From contig NZ_FYDX01000004.1 of the NCBI RefSeq assembly GCF_900187455.1, positions 248,001-312,000 on the forward strand: 64,000 bases of DNA. The letters run 5' to 3'. The notes below the pieces were generated by a model. It saw nothing but the letters and a program-made list of their open reading frames with translations. It had not been told where the DNA came from and ran no database searches. The DNA is from Pseudomonas sp. Irchel 3E13 (GTDB lineage Bacteria; Pseudomonadota; Gammaproteobacteria; Pseudomonadales; Pseudomonadaceae). Positions 18,068 to 25,904 of the stretch are shown piece after piece (the first letter of the stretch is position 1; each line of letters begins with the position of its first letter). The position numbers and the translations under genes were made by a program.

Positions 18068-19675
18068 ATGAAAACAGGTGAAGGCACCGCCGCCCTCGAA
18101 AAAGCCCTCGATGTGCTCCAGGCCATTGGCGCCATGCCCTCGGGCATCACCCAGGCGCGGCTGGCCGAGCAGGTGCAACTGCCGCGCACCACGCTGTACC
18201 GGATTCTCGCGACTCTGGTGGAGCGCGGCATGATCCGCCGCGACCCGACGCGCAAGGTCTACCGGCTGGGTTTCAACTACCTGGAGATGGTCCGCAACGC
18301 CTACCTGGAACCGGACCTGGTGGCCGCCGCCAGCGCCGAGTTGCGGGCCTTGCGCGACCTCAGCGGCGAGACCTCCTACCTGGCGGTGCTGGACGGCAAT
18401 CAGGTGTTGTCGCTGGAGCGCTGCGACGGCGCCCACACCTTGCGCTCGGCCGCCAGCCTCGGCCAGGGCAAGCCGGTGTATTGCACGGGGCAAGGCAAGG
18501 CGATCCTGTCCGCCCTCGCCCCGCTCGCCCGCGACGAGATTCTCAAGGGCCTGGTGCTGGAACCGCTGACGCCGCTGACCATCACCGACCGCCGTCGCCT
18601 GCTGGCCGAGTTGCAGATCACCCGCACCCGCGGCTACGCCCTCGACGACGAAGAAATCCGCCTCGGCGTGCGCTGCGTGGCGGCGCCGATCATCGACAAG
18701 CAAGGCGTGGTGCGCGGCGCCCTCAGCGTCGCCGGGCCGGCGTACCGCTTGACCCTCGAGCGCCTGACCCTGCTCGGCCCGGAACTGGCCGACGCGGCGC
18801 GGCGGGTCGGCGAGCAGTTGCGCCCGGAACCGGCGCAACGCCCGTCCGGGGCGCTCGGCGTGGTGCCGGCGCCGTGGGCATTTCATGGCGCCTTTGCGCG
18901 CTGGCATGCGCCGAGCAAGACGCTGTACTGGGCCGACACCCTGGCGCCGGCGATCCATTGCTGGGACGGACACGCCAGCCGCCTGTTGACCCGCCTCGAC
19001 ATGCCGGTGCGGGCGATGGAACTGCATCGCGACGGTTTGCTGGTGGCCCAGGCCGGTGGCTGGTCATTGATCGACTGGCAGGGTCAAGAGCACCCGATGC
19101 AGGACCTGCTCGGCAGCCGCCTGCTGGCGTTGGCCAGCCATCCCGGCGGCGGACTCTGGGCCTGCGCGCGGACGGCCGGCGGTTGTCAGATCGGCGAAAT
19201 GAGCGCCGAAGGCGACCTGCGCCACGGCTGGAACCTGAGCGAGCAGATCAGTAGCTTCCGCTGGGACGCCAGCGGCAGCGCGGTCTTCGCCATCGCTCCC
19301 GAGACCGGCGACATCCTGCGCCTGCAACCGGGCAGCAACGCCGTGCGCCGCCTGGCCTCGCTGCCCCGCGGCGGCGGCAGCCTCAGCGGCCTGGCGCTGG
19401 ATGCGCAAGGCGGCGTCTGGACCACCCAACGCGACGGCTGGAGCCTGGCGCGCTTCGACGCCGAGGGCAATCTGGAGCGCATGATCGGCCTGCCGGTGCC
19501 CTGCCCGACCGACCTGTGTTTTGGCGGCGAGGACCTGCGCACGTTGTTCATTACCAGCGCCCGGCAGGAGTTGAAGCTGGAGGCGCTGGGCAGTGCGCCG
19601 GATTCCGGGTGCGTGTTGCAGGTGCAGACCGAAGTGGGTGGGCAGCCGGGGGTGGCGGTCAGCGGGGTGTTTTAA
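18068..19675 (+). CDS. IclR-family regulator fused to SMP-30/gluconolactonase-like domain
   Basis: A 535-aa fusion. Residues about 5-70 are an IclR winged helix-turn-helix (ITQARLAEQVQLPRTTLYRIL, GMIRRD), about 75-255 the IclR effector domain (GQGKAILSAL, GYALDDEEIRLGVRCVAAPI), and about 265-525 a six-bladed propeller like SMP-30/gluconolactonase (SKTLYWADTLAPAIHCWDG, GLALDAQGGVW, LPVPCPTDLCFGGEDLRTLFITSA). The usual metal ligands look lost: the Glu of the first EGPxW strand, the Asn of the PNG turn and the Asp of the PDG turn fall at Ala, Ser and Ser in my manual alignment. The propeller therefore probably senses a lactone rather than hydrolysing it. It is divergent from the sugar-acid operon, so it is probably its regulator. 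Confidence 0.88.
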   Translation: MKTGEGTAALEKALDVLQAIGAMPSGITQARLAEQVQLPRTTLYRILATLVERGMIRRDPTRKVYRLGFNYLEMVRNAYLEPDLVAAASAELRALRDLSGETSYLAVLDGNQVLSLERCDGAHTLRSAASLGQGKPVYCTGQGKAILSALAPLARDEILKGLVLEPLTPLTITDRRRLLAELQITRTRGYALDDEEIRLGVRCVAAPIIDKQGVVRGALSVAGPAYRLTLERLTLLGPELADAARRVGEQLRPEPAQRPSGALGVVPAPWAFHGAFARWHAPSKTLYWADTLAPAIHCWDGHASRLLTRLDMPVRAMELHRDGLLVAQAGGWSLIDWQGQEHPMQDLLGSRLLALASHPGGGLWACARTAGGCQIGEMSAEGDLRHGWNLSEQISSFRWDASGSAVFAIAPETGDILRLQPGSNAVRRLASLPRGGGSLSGLALDAQGGVWTTQRDGWSLARFDAEGNLERMIGLPVPCPTDLCFGGEDLRTLFITSARQELKLEALGSAPDSGCVLQVQTEVGGQPGVAVSGVF

Positions 19676-19737
19676 ACCGCAGCGATGAAGCGCTAAAGAT
19701 CAATTCCATAAAGCTATTAATAAATACGAATTCATTA

Positions 19738-19757
19738 TTTCTGGTTCTAACCGGAAA
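19738..19757. promoter_or_regulatory. 20-bp near-perfect palindrome (operator candidate)
   Basis: TTTCTGGTT-CT-AACCGGAAA, one mismatched pair in ten. It lies in an AT-rich stretch 48 bp before the small ORF and upstream of the XRE/cupin regulator. This is a likely autoregulatory site of that regulator (inference). Confidence 0.6.
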
Positions 19758-19805
19758 TCCGTAGTCTGCGCTCATGGCCCCACGCTTCAGACCAAGGAAT
19801 TCTCC

Positions 19806-19970
19806 ATGAGCCACGCCGCCAACATCGTCGACTTCACCCTCTACCGCAAACGCAAGCACGCGCAACAAACCGGTCGTCTGCTGTGGGCGATGTACGCGCA
19901 ACAGGCCGGCTTCGCCGCGCAACCAGGGAGCGTCGCGGTATCCGCATCGAAAGCCCCGCGCCAGGCGTGA
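19806..19970 (+). CDS. Small ORF, 54 aa, upstream of XRE/cupin regulator
   Basis: Starts at ATG 19806 after AAGGAATTCTCC (good ribosome site) and reads MSHAANIVDFTLYRKRKHAQ, then a short helix (GRLLWAMYAQQAG) and a basic tail ending APRQA. The N-terminus NIVDFTLYRKRKHAQ looks like a structured start. The stop is 4 bp before the regulator ATG, so the two are cotranscribed. Function unknown; it could be a partner peptide of the regulator. Confidence 0.6.
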   Translation: MSHAANIVDFTLYRKRKHAQQTGRLLWAMYAQQAGFAAQPGSVAVSASKAPRQA

Positions 19971-19974
19971 GGCG

Positions 19975-20616
19975 ATGAATACACCCAACCGTTTTCTGGT
20001 GACCTCGGACGAGCCACCCCTGACCCTGCCGGAAGTTCCCGGCCAGGATGACGACGGCGTCGGTTTGCGTGTCGCGCGCAACCTGCAACGGCTGCGCAGC
20101 AAGCGTCAGTTGTCGCTGGATGCGCTGGCCAGGGCCAGCGGCGTGAGCCGGGCGATGCTGGCGCAGATCGAATCCGGGCGCAGCGTGCCGTCCATCCGTG
20201 TCCTGTGCAAGATCGCCCACGGGCTGAAAGTCTCGGTCGCGGCCTTTCTCGAACAACGGGAATGCGAGGGGGTGACGCTGTTGCCAGCGCGGGACAGCAA
20301 GCGCCTGGTCAGCGCCAGCGGCGCGTTCGTCAGCCGCGCGCTGTTTCCCTACGATGCCGCGCACCAGACCGAATTCTACGAGTTGCGGATCAGTCCGCTG
20401 GGAGAAGAGCACTCCGACGGGCATGGACCCGGGGTGCGAGAGAACCTGGTGGTGGCCCAGGGCGCGCTGGAGATCAGCGTCAACGAAGAGCGCTTTCTGC
20501 TCTCCACGGGGGATTCGATCGTGTTCTACGCCGACCAGCCCCACCGCTACCGCAATCCGGTAGACAGTGAGGCCGTGGCTTACCTGGTGGTGACCCACCC
20601 CGAACGCCGCGACTGA
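19975..20616 (+). CDS. XRE-family regulator with C-terminal cupin domain
   Basis: A 213-aa regulator. Helix-turn-helix at about residues 32-88 (VARNLQRLRSKRQLSLDALARASGVSRAMLAQIESGRSVPSIRVLCKIAHGL), then a small cupin at about 125-208 (EEHSDGHGPGVRENLVVAQGALEISV, GDSIVFYADQPHRYRNP) that would bind an effector. This layout is common in regulators of amino-acid, polyamine or sulfonate use. GTGAGG precedes the ATG. The neighbours (small ORF upstream, Met-rich gene convergent) do not reveal the target. Confidence 0.9.
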   Translation: MNTPNRFLVTSDEPPLTLPEVPGQDDDGVGLRVARNLQRLRSKRQLSLDALARASGVSRAMLAQIESGRSVPSIRVLCKIAHGLKVSVAAFLEQRECEGVTLLPARDSKRLVSASGAFVSRALFPYDAAHQTEFYELRISPLGEEHSDGHGPGVRENLVVAQGALEISVNEERFLLSTGDSIVFYADQPHRYRNPVDSEAVAYLVVTHPERRD

Positions 20617-20635
20617 ACCGCGCGGCGCTGCTGCA

Positions 20636-21136
20636 TCAGCAGGTGCAGCACATCATCGGCATGCCGTTGCAGCTCATCATCATCGGCATGCTGCATTCGT
20701 TCATCATCTTCATCATCAGCATGCAGCAGTTGTTCATCATTTCCATGCTCATGCCGGCCATCGGCATCATCTTGCAGGTCATGCAGTCGGCCATCAGGGT
20801 GCATTCCATCATGCACTTCATCATCGGCATGCCGTTCATTGGCATCATGCCCATCATCGGCATCATCATGCCCATCGCGGCCTGAGACATCCCCATCATC
20901 GACAGGTTGCCGCACTGCATCATCATCGGCATGCCGCAGTTCATCATCATCTGCATCATTTCCGCGCTGTTGCGGAACATCGCCATGTCCATGCCGGCGG
21001 CAGGTTTCATGGTGCACATCATGCCGTCATCGACCATCTTGCAGGTCATGGTCGCCATCATCATCGGCATGCCCATCATTGGCATCATCGGCATGTTGGC
21101 GCTCATCGGCATCTGCATCTGCATTGCGTTCATCAT
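20636..21136 (-). CDS. Extremely methionine- and cysteine-rich small protein
   Basis: A 166-aa protein in which I count about 70 Met (roughly 42 percent) and 15 Cys, arranged in repeats such as MPMM, GMPMMM, NCGMPMMM and TCKM. The start MMNAMQMQM at 21136 has GAGGAT upstream; a longer in-frame extension lacks a site. It has no signal peptide or membrane helix, so it appears cytoplasmic. The composition suggests Cu(I) or Ag(I) binding, methionine-based oxidant scavenging, or sulfur storage; none is proven. The ribosome site, codon-coherent frame and repeated but non-identical units argue that it is a real gene and not a simple repeat. Confidence 0.75.
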   Translation of the reverse strand: MMNAMQMQMPMSANMPMMPMMGMPMMMATMTCKMVDDGMMCTMKPAAGMDMAMFRNSAEMMQMMMNCGMPMMMQCGNLSMMGMSQAAMGMMMPMMGMMPMNGMPMMKCMMECTLMADCMTCKMMPMAGMSMEMMNNCCMLMMKMMNECSMPMMMSCNGMPMMCCTC

Positions 21137-21545
21137 GGTGAAATCCTCTTCAAATTCGACGATAGGGTGTGGAGTTGATGGCGCCGATTCTAAGCCGGCG
21201 CGGCGGCGCGACAAGATGACGGCCCAGCAGCGCCGGACGCTGCCGGAACGACCCCGAGCAAGCGATCACGACCCCACAAGACGCAATGACCGCGCTATCG
21301 AAGCGATAACAGACAGATGCTCCCGTTTCATGACGAAAGCGACGCGATGGATATCGCCAATGCTTCCATGCTCATAACCCAGATGCATATTTGATCTAAG
21401 CCTCTGCAAAAAAATCTCCGATCGCGGCGCAGCTCCCGTACTACGCGCCTCTTCACCCCGCCACGGATCACGGCTAACCTTGGCGACCGGCCAGGACGGC
21501 ATGTCGCGCCGACCGTTCACCCAGCTTTCGGAAACCACTGTCACG
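21137..21545. other. 409-bp intergenic region between divergent genes
   Basis: Holds the promoters of the Met-rich gene and of the IclR gene. I see a short dyad TATCG-AAG-CGATA at 21296-21308 and an A-run (CAAAAAAATC) near 21408, but no clear -35/-10 or sigma-54 element and no gene I can support. Confidence 0.4.
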
Positions 21546-22322
21546 ATGGAAATTTCTTCGACTCAACCCGCGCACAGCAGCAAGGACAGCGGCGGGCGCG
21601 TTCAGGTCATCGACCGCTCGATCGTGCTGCTACGCACCCTCGCCGGCCTCAAGCACGGCGCCAGCGCGCTGGACCTGGCGCGGCTGACCGGCATCGAGCG
21701 CTCCACCATCCATCGTCTGCTCAAGACCCTGACCTACTGGAGCCTGATCGAGTCCCGTGGCGCCACCTACCATATCGGTCCGGAAAGCCTGATCTACTCG
21801 GCCGCCTACCTGAACCGCCTGAACCTGCGCCGGCTCGCCCTGCCCTACGCCATTGAACTGCAACGGGTGATCGGCGAAAGCCCGGCGATCGTCTCGCTGT
21901 CGGTGCCGGTGGGCGACCAGGTGGTGTTGATCGAACGCATGTGGACCCCGGCAACGCCGCTGAACGTGATTGTCGACCTGGCGGACCAATTCCCCATCGA
22001 AGGCAGCCCCAGCGGCCGTGCGGTGCTAGCCACCTACACTGAGGCGACCGCGCTGGCGGTGCTGGGTGAAGAACGTTATGCCAAGGCGCTGCCGGCGCTG
22101 GAACTGATCCGCAGCCAGCAGGATTTCGCCTTTGGCCATGGAGAGTTCAAGCCTGGGTTGTCGTCGGTGGCGTTTCCGATCCGCGTCGAAACCGGCCAGG
22201 CGCTGGGTGCCGTGGTGGTGGCGGGCTTGGGCATGGAAGAAGAAACCCACCCGGCTTCGTCCCTGGCTGCTCATGTGCGGCGGGCGTGCGAGGGGATTGC
22301 GGCGCAGTTGGGGAATTTGTGA
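21546..22322 (+). CDS. IclR-family transcriptional regulator
   Basis: A 258-aa regulator starting MEISSTQPAH at 21546. The helix-turn-helix lies at about residues 24-80 (QVIDRSIVLLRTLAGLKHGASALDLARLTGIERSTIHRLLKTL) and the effector domain at about 95-255 (DQVVLIERMWTPATPLN, EGSPSGRAVLATYT, SSVAFPIRVETGQALGAVVVAG). It is convergent with the acyl-CoA synthetase/alcohol dehydrogenase operon and the obvious candidate to bind the nested palindrome at 24994. Such regulators usually control aromatic or carboxylic-acid catabolism. Confidence 0.9.
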   Translation: MEISSTQPAHSSKDSGGRVQVIDRSIVLLRTLAGLKHGASALDLARLTGIERSTIHRLLKTLTYWSLIESRGATYHIGPESLIYSAAYLNRLNLRRLALPYAIELQRVIGESPAIVSLSVPVGDQVVLIERMWTPATPLNVIVDLADQFPIEGSPSGRAVLATYTEATALAVLGEERYAKALPALELIRSQQDFAFGHGEFKPGLSSVAFPIRVETGQALGAVVVAGLGMEEETHPASSLAAHVRRACEGIAAQLGNL

Positions 22323-22359
22323 TTCGACGGCGCCTGGGTTGAGGTTTGCGGCGTTCTCG

Positions 22360-22391
22360 AGATCGAGCGCCGCCTGTGCGGCGCTCGATCT
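22360..22391. terminator. Perfect 14-bp-stem palindrome (REP-type, convergent genes)
   Basis: AGATCGAGCGCCGC-CTGT-GCGGCGCTCGATCT. It lies between two convergent genes, so it can end transcription from both sides. The sequence recurs in the inverted repeat at 53618-53894 and partly at 32348. Confidence 0.65.
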
Positions 22392-22456
22392 TGAAAGCGC
22401 TACAGTTTCCCCGCCAAGCGCTTGAACACATCCGAATCTCTAGACCCTGTACGGAT

Positions 22457-23938
22457 TCAAACCCCCAACACCTCCAGCAACCGCTTCTTCTGCACCTTCC
22501 CATAATGCGAACGCGGCAGTTCTTCGATGAACCACAGCCGCCGCGGGACCTTGTAGCGGGACAGCAATTCGCGGCAATGCTCGACCAACAGTTCCACCGA
22601 CGCCGACGCCCCACCTTCCAGCACCACCGCCGCGCACACCTGCTCGCCCCACTCCAGATCCGCCAGGCCGAACACATGAGCCTCGCGCACGGCGGCGTGG
22701 CTGAGCAGGGCCTGTTCGACTTCGCCGGGCTGCACTGATTTGCCGCCGCTGCGGATGATGTCCTTGCAGCGGCCGAGGACTTCGAGCTGGCCGTCAGCGC
22801 GCAGGCGGCCGAGGTCGCCGCTGCGCAGCCAGCCGTCCACCAGCACGTCGCCGGTGAGGCCGGGCTGTTGCCAATAGCCCGCCATCAGTTGCGGGCCCGC
22901 CAGGAGGATTTCGCCAATGCCGTTGGCATCGGCGCGGTCGATGCGCGCGGCGGCGGCGAACAATGAGCGCCCCACCACGCCTTCGGCGCTCTCGCCGGCC
23001 TGACGCAAGGCCTTCATCTGCGCGGCGGCCAGGTAGCAACTCCACGGTGCCTCGGTCATGCCATAGAGCACGGCGATGCGCCCGTCGAACAGGCTGAAGG
23101 CGCCCTCCAGTACTTCGCCGGTCAGCGCCGCCGCGCCGACGTCCAGGCTCTTGAACGACGGCAGGTCCGCCGGCGCGTTGCCTGTTTCACGCAGCAGGCG
23201 CAGCAATTGCGTCGGCACCAGCGAGCTGAAGGCCACGCGCTGCTGCGCCAGTTGAGCGAGGAAGGTTTTGCTGTCGAAGCGCCCGCCCAGCACCACCTGC
23301 CCACCGCTGAGCAGATGGGCGAGCACCGCCACCGCGGCGATCGGCCAGAGCGGGCGGACATTCAGCAGCACGTCCCCCAACACCGCGCCGCGGGCCATGA
23401 CGATGTTCTGCAACACCGCGCACAGGCTGGCATGGCGGTGCATCACCGCCTTGGGCACGCCAGTGGTGCCCCCGGTGTAGTTCAGCGAAGCCAGCGACTG
23501 CGGCGGCCGCGCCGGGCGGTCGGGCAACGCCACGTCCGCAGCCACGGTCAGTTCTTCCAGCGCACGGCAGCGAATACCTTCGCCGCGCAGACCCTCGGCG
23601 ACATCGGCGTGCTGCGGCGAAAACAAACACAGCGCCGCGCCGGCATCACGCAACTGGGCCAGCAGTTCGACCGGGGACAAGGTCGGGTCCAGCGGCACCC
23701 GCACCCGGCCGTTGGCCATGCAGCCATAGTCGGCGATCAGGTAGTCGATGCCGGCATCGGCCAGCAGCGCGACCCGCTCGCCCTCGCCCACATCGAGCCG
23801 CTCCAGCGCCTGGCCGAAAGCGGTCAGCGCCTGGTCCAGTTGCCGGAACGTCAGGTGGCGATCCCGCGCGGGCTCGCTGAGGGCCGGGGCCTGCGGCCAT
23901 TTGCAGGCGGCCTGGCCCAGCAGGGTACTGATATCCAT
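22457..23938 (-). CDS. Acyl-CoA synthetase (AMP-forming, ANL superfamily)
   Basis: Activates a carboxylic acid with ATP and CoA. It shows the P-loop-like motif NYTGGTTGVPKAV, YGMTEAPW (A5-like), SGDLGRL (A7) and GRCKDIIRSGGKSVQPGEVE (A8 hinge). The C-terminal catalytic Lys lies in YGKVQKKRL. It has 493 aa. The start at 23938 lies 2 bp past the stop of the alcohol dehydrogenase gene, with GGTGG upstream; the GTG at 23947 is less likely. It shares an operon with the dehydrogenase. The substrate cannot be told; enoyl-CoA hydratase nearby suggests a CoA-dependent acid degradation. Confidence 0.9.
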   Translation of the reverse strand: MDISTLLGQAACKWPQAPALSEPARDRHLTFRQLDQALTAFGQALERLDVGEGERVALLADAGIDYLIADYGCMANGRVRVPLDPTLSPVELLAQLRDAGAALCLFSPQHADVAEGLRGEGIRCRALEELTVAADVALPDRPARPPQSLASLNYTGGTTGVPKAVMHRHASLCAVLQNIVMARGAVLGDVLLNVRPLWPIAAVAVLAHLLSGGQVVLGGRFDSKTFLAQLAQQRVAFSSLVPTQLLRLLRETGNAPADLPSFKSLDVGAAALTGEVLEGAFSLFDGRIAVLYGMTEAPWSCYLAAAQMKALRQAGESAEGVVGRSLFAAAARIDRADANGIGEILLAGPQLMAGYWQQPGLTGDVLVDGWLRSGDLGRLRADGQLEVLGRCKDIIRSGGKSVQPGEVEQALLSHAAVREAHVFGLADLEWGEQVCAAVVLEGGASASVELLVEHCRELLSRYKVPRRLWFIEELPRSHYGKVQKKRLLEVLGV

Positions 23939-23940
23939 GC

Positions 23941-24963
23941 TTACCACCCGCTCAGGACGATACGTCCGCTGACCTGACGCGATTCCAGCAGCGCATGAGC
24001 CTCGGCCACTTGAGGGAACGGCAGCACGCGGTCGATCAATGGCCGCACCTGCCCGCCATGGATCAGCGCCAGCGCGGTGCGCAGTTGCTCAAGCGTGGCA
24101 CTGCCCGAGCCCTGGACCTTGAGCCGGCGACCGATCAGCAAGCCCGGATTCACCGCCACGCTGCCCGGCTGCACATTGCCCAGCACTACCACGCGACCGC
24201 CGAGGGTCATGCTGCGTAAGGTGTCTTCGAGGGTGTGGCCGAGGTTTTCCATAGCCACATCGACGCCGCGCTTGCCGGTGAGTTTCCACACCTCGGCGCT
24301 GTAGCCTTCGCTGGCCACCACCACGTCATGGGCACCGAGTTGCTGGAGGAACTCGCGCTTGTCGGCGCTGCCGGTGACCGCGATCACCCGCGCGCCCAGC
24401 GCCCGGGCCAACTGGATCTGGTGCGCGCCGAGGCCGCCACTGGCGCCGTTGATCAAGACCGTCTCGCCGGGTTGCAACCCGGCCTCGCCGTACAGCGCAC
24501 GCACGCTGGTGGCTATCGGGCAGGACGCCAGCGCCGCCAGGGTGTAGTCCAGGCCGTCGGGCAGTTCCACCGCCGAGATTGCCGGGATTCGCAGGTATTC
24601 GGCGTAGGCGCCCTCGGTGTCCACCGACGGCAGGCCCAGCGCCCGGCACAGGTCCTGGCGACCGCGCAGGCAGTCGCGGCACTGCCCGCAGAAGCGCCGC
24701 TGATACACCACCACTCGCGCGCCAACCTTCAGTTGCAACACGCCGGCCCCCACCTCGACCACTTCGCCGGCCACTTCATGACCGAGCACGACCCCGGTAT
24801 GCGCGCCCGGCAAATGGCCGGCGCGGTGCAGCAGGTCGTGGTGGCAAACGCCCGCGGCGTGCACGCGAACCAGTACTTCACCCGGACCGGCCGTCGGCGT
24901 AGGGACCTCTTCCACCTGCAATTGCTCCGGCCCGCCGAAGGCTTTTAGTACTATCGCTTTCAT
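23941..24963 (-). CDS. Zinc-type alcohol dehydrogenase (MDR family)
   Basis: Medium-chain dehydrogenase, 340 aa. It has the catalytic-zinc residues in AAGVCHHDLLHRAG and GHEVAGEVVEVG, and the four-Cys structural zinc loop CGQCRDCLRGRQDLC. The Rossmann motif is INGASGGLGAHQIQLA, with the acidic/basic determinant VTGSADKR suggesting NADP preference. It probably interconverts an alcohol or hydroxy-acid and aldehyde before CoA activation by the downstream synthetase. The start ATG lies in an AT-rich leader with a weak ribosome site. It is divergent from the enoyl-CoA hydratase gene across the palindrome. Confidence 0.9.
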   Translation of the reverse strand: MKAIVLKAFGGPEQLQVEEVPTPTAGPGEVLVRVHAAGVCHHDLLHRAGHLPGAHTGVVLGHEVAGEVVEVGAGVLQLKVGARVVVYQRRFCGQCRDCLRGRQDLCRALGLPSVDTEGAYAEYLRIPAISAVELPDGLDYTLAALASCPIATSVRALYGEAGLQPGETVLINGASGGLGAHQIQLARALGARVIAVTGSADKREFLQQLGAHDVVVASEGYSAEVWKLTGKRGVDVAMENLGHTLEDTLRSMTLGGRVVVLGNVQPGSVAVNPGLLIGRRLKVQGSGSATLEQLRTALALIHGGQVRPLIDRVLPFPQVAEAHALLESRQVSGRIVLSGW

Positions 24964-24993
24964 TTTTTATAACCATTTTCTAATTGCTAAGAA

Positions 24994-25034
24994 GATGTTC
25001 ATATAACAAACATGTTGTTTGCATTGTGAACATC
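24994..25034. promoter_or_regulatory. Nested co-centred palindromes between divergent genes
   Basis: Outer arms GATGTTCA (24994-25001) and TGAACATC (25027-25034); inner arms CAAACA and TGTTTG around TGT (25007-25021). Both dyads share the centre at 25014. It lies in the AT-rich divergent promoter between the alcohol dehydrogenase and enoyl-CoA hydratase genes, so it is probably the operator for the IclR regulator at 21546. Confidence 0.65.
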
Positions 25035-25111
25035 AATTAAGTTTTCCCCACTTTGACGCCGACCTGCAAGAGGCAAAGCGTCTTTCTTTCACTCTTAGCG
25101 AAAACGAAGTC

Positions 25112-25813
25112 ATGACAGTCGAGTATCAACACCTGGGTGACGGGGTTCTGCAGGTCACGCTGAACCGCCCCGAGCGCCTGAATGCGCTGGATGGCCAGGC
25201 CAAGCGCGAGCTGGCCGAGGCCTGGGCCAGCGCCGCGGACGATGACGCCGTGCGCGCCATCGTCCTGCGCGGCGCCGGCGAACGCGCCTTCTGCGCCGGA
25301 TCGGACCTCAAGGAAATCGAAGCCACCGGCGAAGCCGTCGCCAGCGACCTGCTGGCCCGCGCCCTGCCCGGCGTCGGCCTGGAGCTGAACAAACCGGTGG
25401 TCGCCGCCTTGCACGGCCACACCCTCGGGCTGGGCATCAGCCTGGCGATCCACTGCGATTTCCGCATCGCCCGTCCCGACACCCGCTTCAGCTTCCCGGA
25501 AGTGCGCCACGGCATGCTCTCCGGTTTCAGCGCGATCACCCTGCCGACGCTGATTGGCGAGGCAGCCGCACTGGACATCATGCTCAGCGCCCGCAGCTTC
25601 GACGCCGAAGAAGCGCTGCGCTTCGGGCTGATCAACCGCATCGCTGAAGACCCGCACACCGCAGCGCTAGAGCTGGCGGCGCAACTGGCCGGACATTCGG
25701 CCAAGGCCATGGAATGGACCAAGGCCCTGCTCCTGGCGCAACGCAAGCGCCATCTGACACACCACATGGCTCTGGTCGACCAGGCCCGCCAGGACGTCAT
25801 GCGTTACCGATAA
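25112..25813 (+). CDS. Enoyl-CoA hydratase/isomerase family protein
   Basis: Crotonase-fold enzyme, 233 aa from MTVEYQHLGDG (25112). It has LNRPERLNALD, the oxyanion-hole strands AFCAGSDLKEIE and HGHTLGLGISLAIHCDFRIA, and FPEVRHGMLSG, where catalytic Glu positions are expected. The protein is slightly short for the family (usually 255-265). An upstream TTG extension at 25019 is rejected for lack of a site and coding look. It is divergent from the synthetase/dehydrogenase pair and shares their operator, so it probably acts on the same CoA ester. Confidence 0.88.
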   Translation: MTVEYQHLGDGVLQVTLNRPERLNALDGQAKRELAEAWASAADDDAVRAIVLRGAGERAFCAGSDLKEIEATGEAVASDLLARALPGVGLELNKPVVAALHGHTLGLGISLAIHCDFRIARPDTRFSFPEVRHGMLSGFSAITLPTLIGEAAALDIMLSARSFDAEEALRFGLINRIAEDPHTAALELAAQLAGHSAKAMEWTKALLLAQRKRHLTHHMALVDQARQDVMRYR

Positions 25814-25904
25814 CCAGAAACTGCCAACACAACATCGCCTCGCCAGTACTGTCAGGAACACCCACCACCAGGAATGGAAAGCGGCACCTCACCGGAGCCT
25901 CACC

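Noticed and set aside
20640..21130. Repetitive CATCATCGGCAT units as a possible CRISPR or tandem-repeat array
   Set aside because: No constant repeat/spacer structure; the units are irregular and translate into a coherent Met-rich protein.
20907..21377. Ile/His-rich frame opposite the Met-rich gene
   Set aside because: It is the complement of the ATG-rich codons (CAT/ATC); no ribosome site. The minus strand has one.
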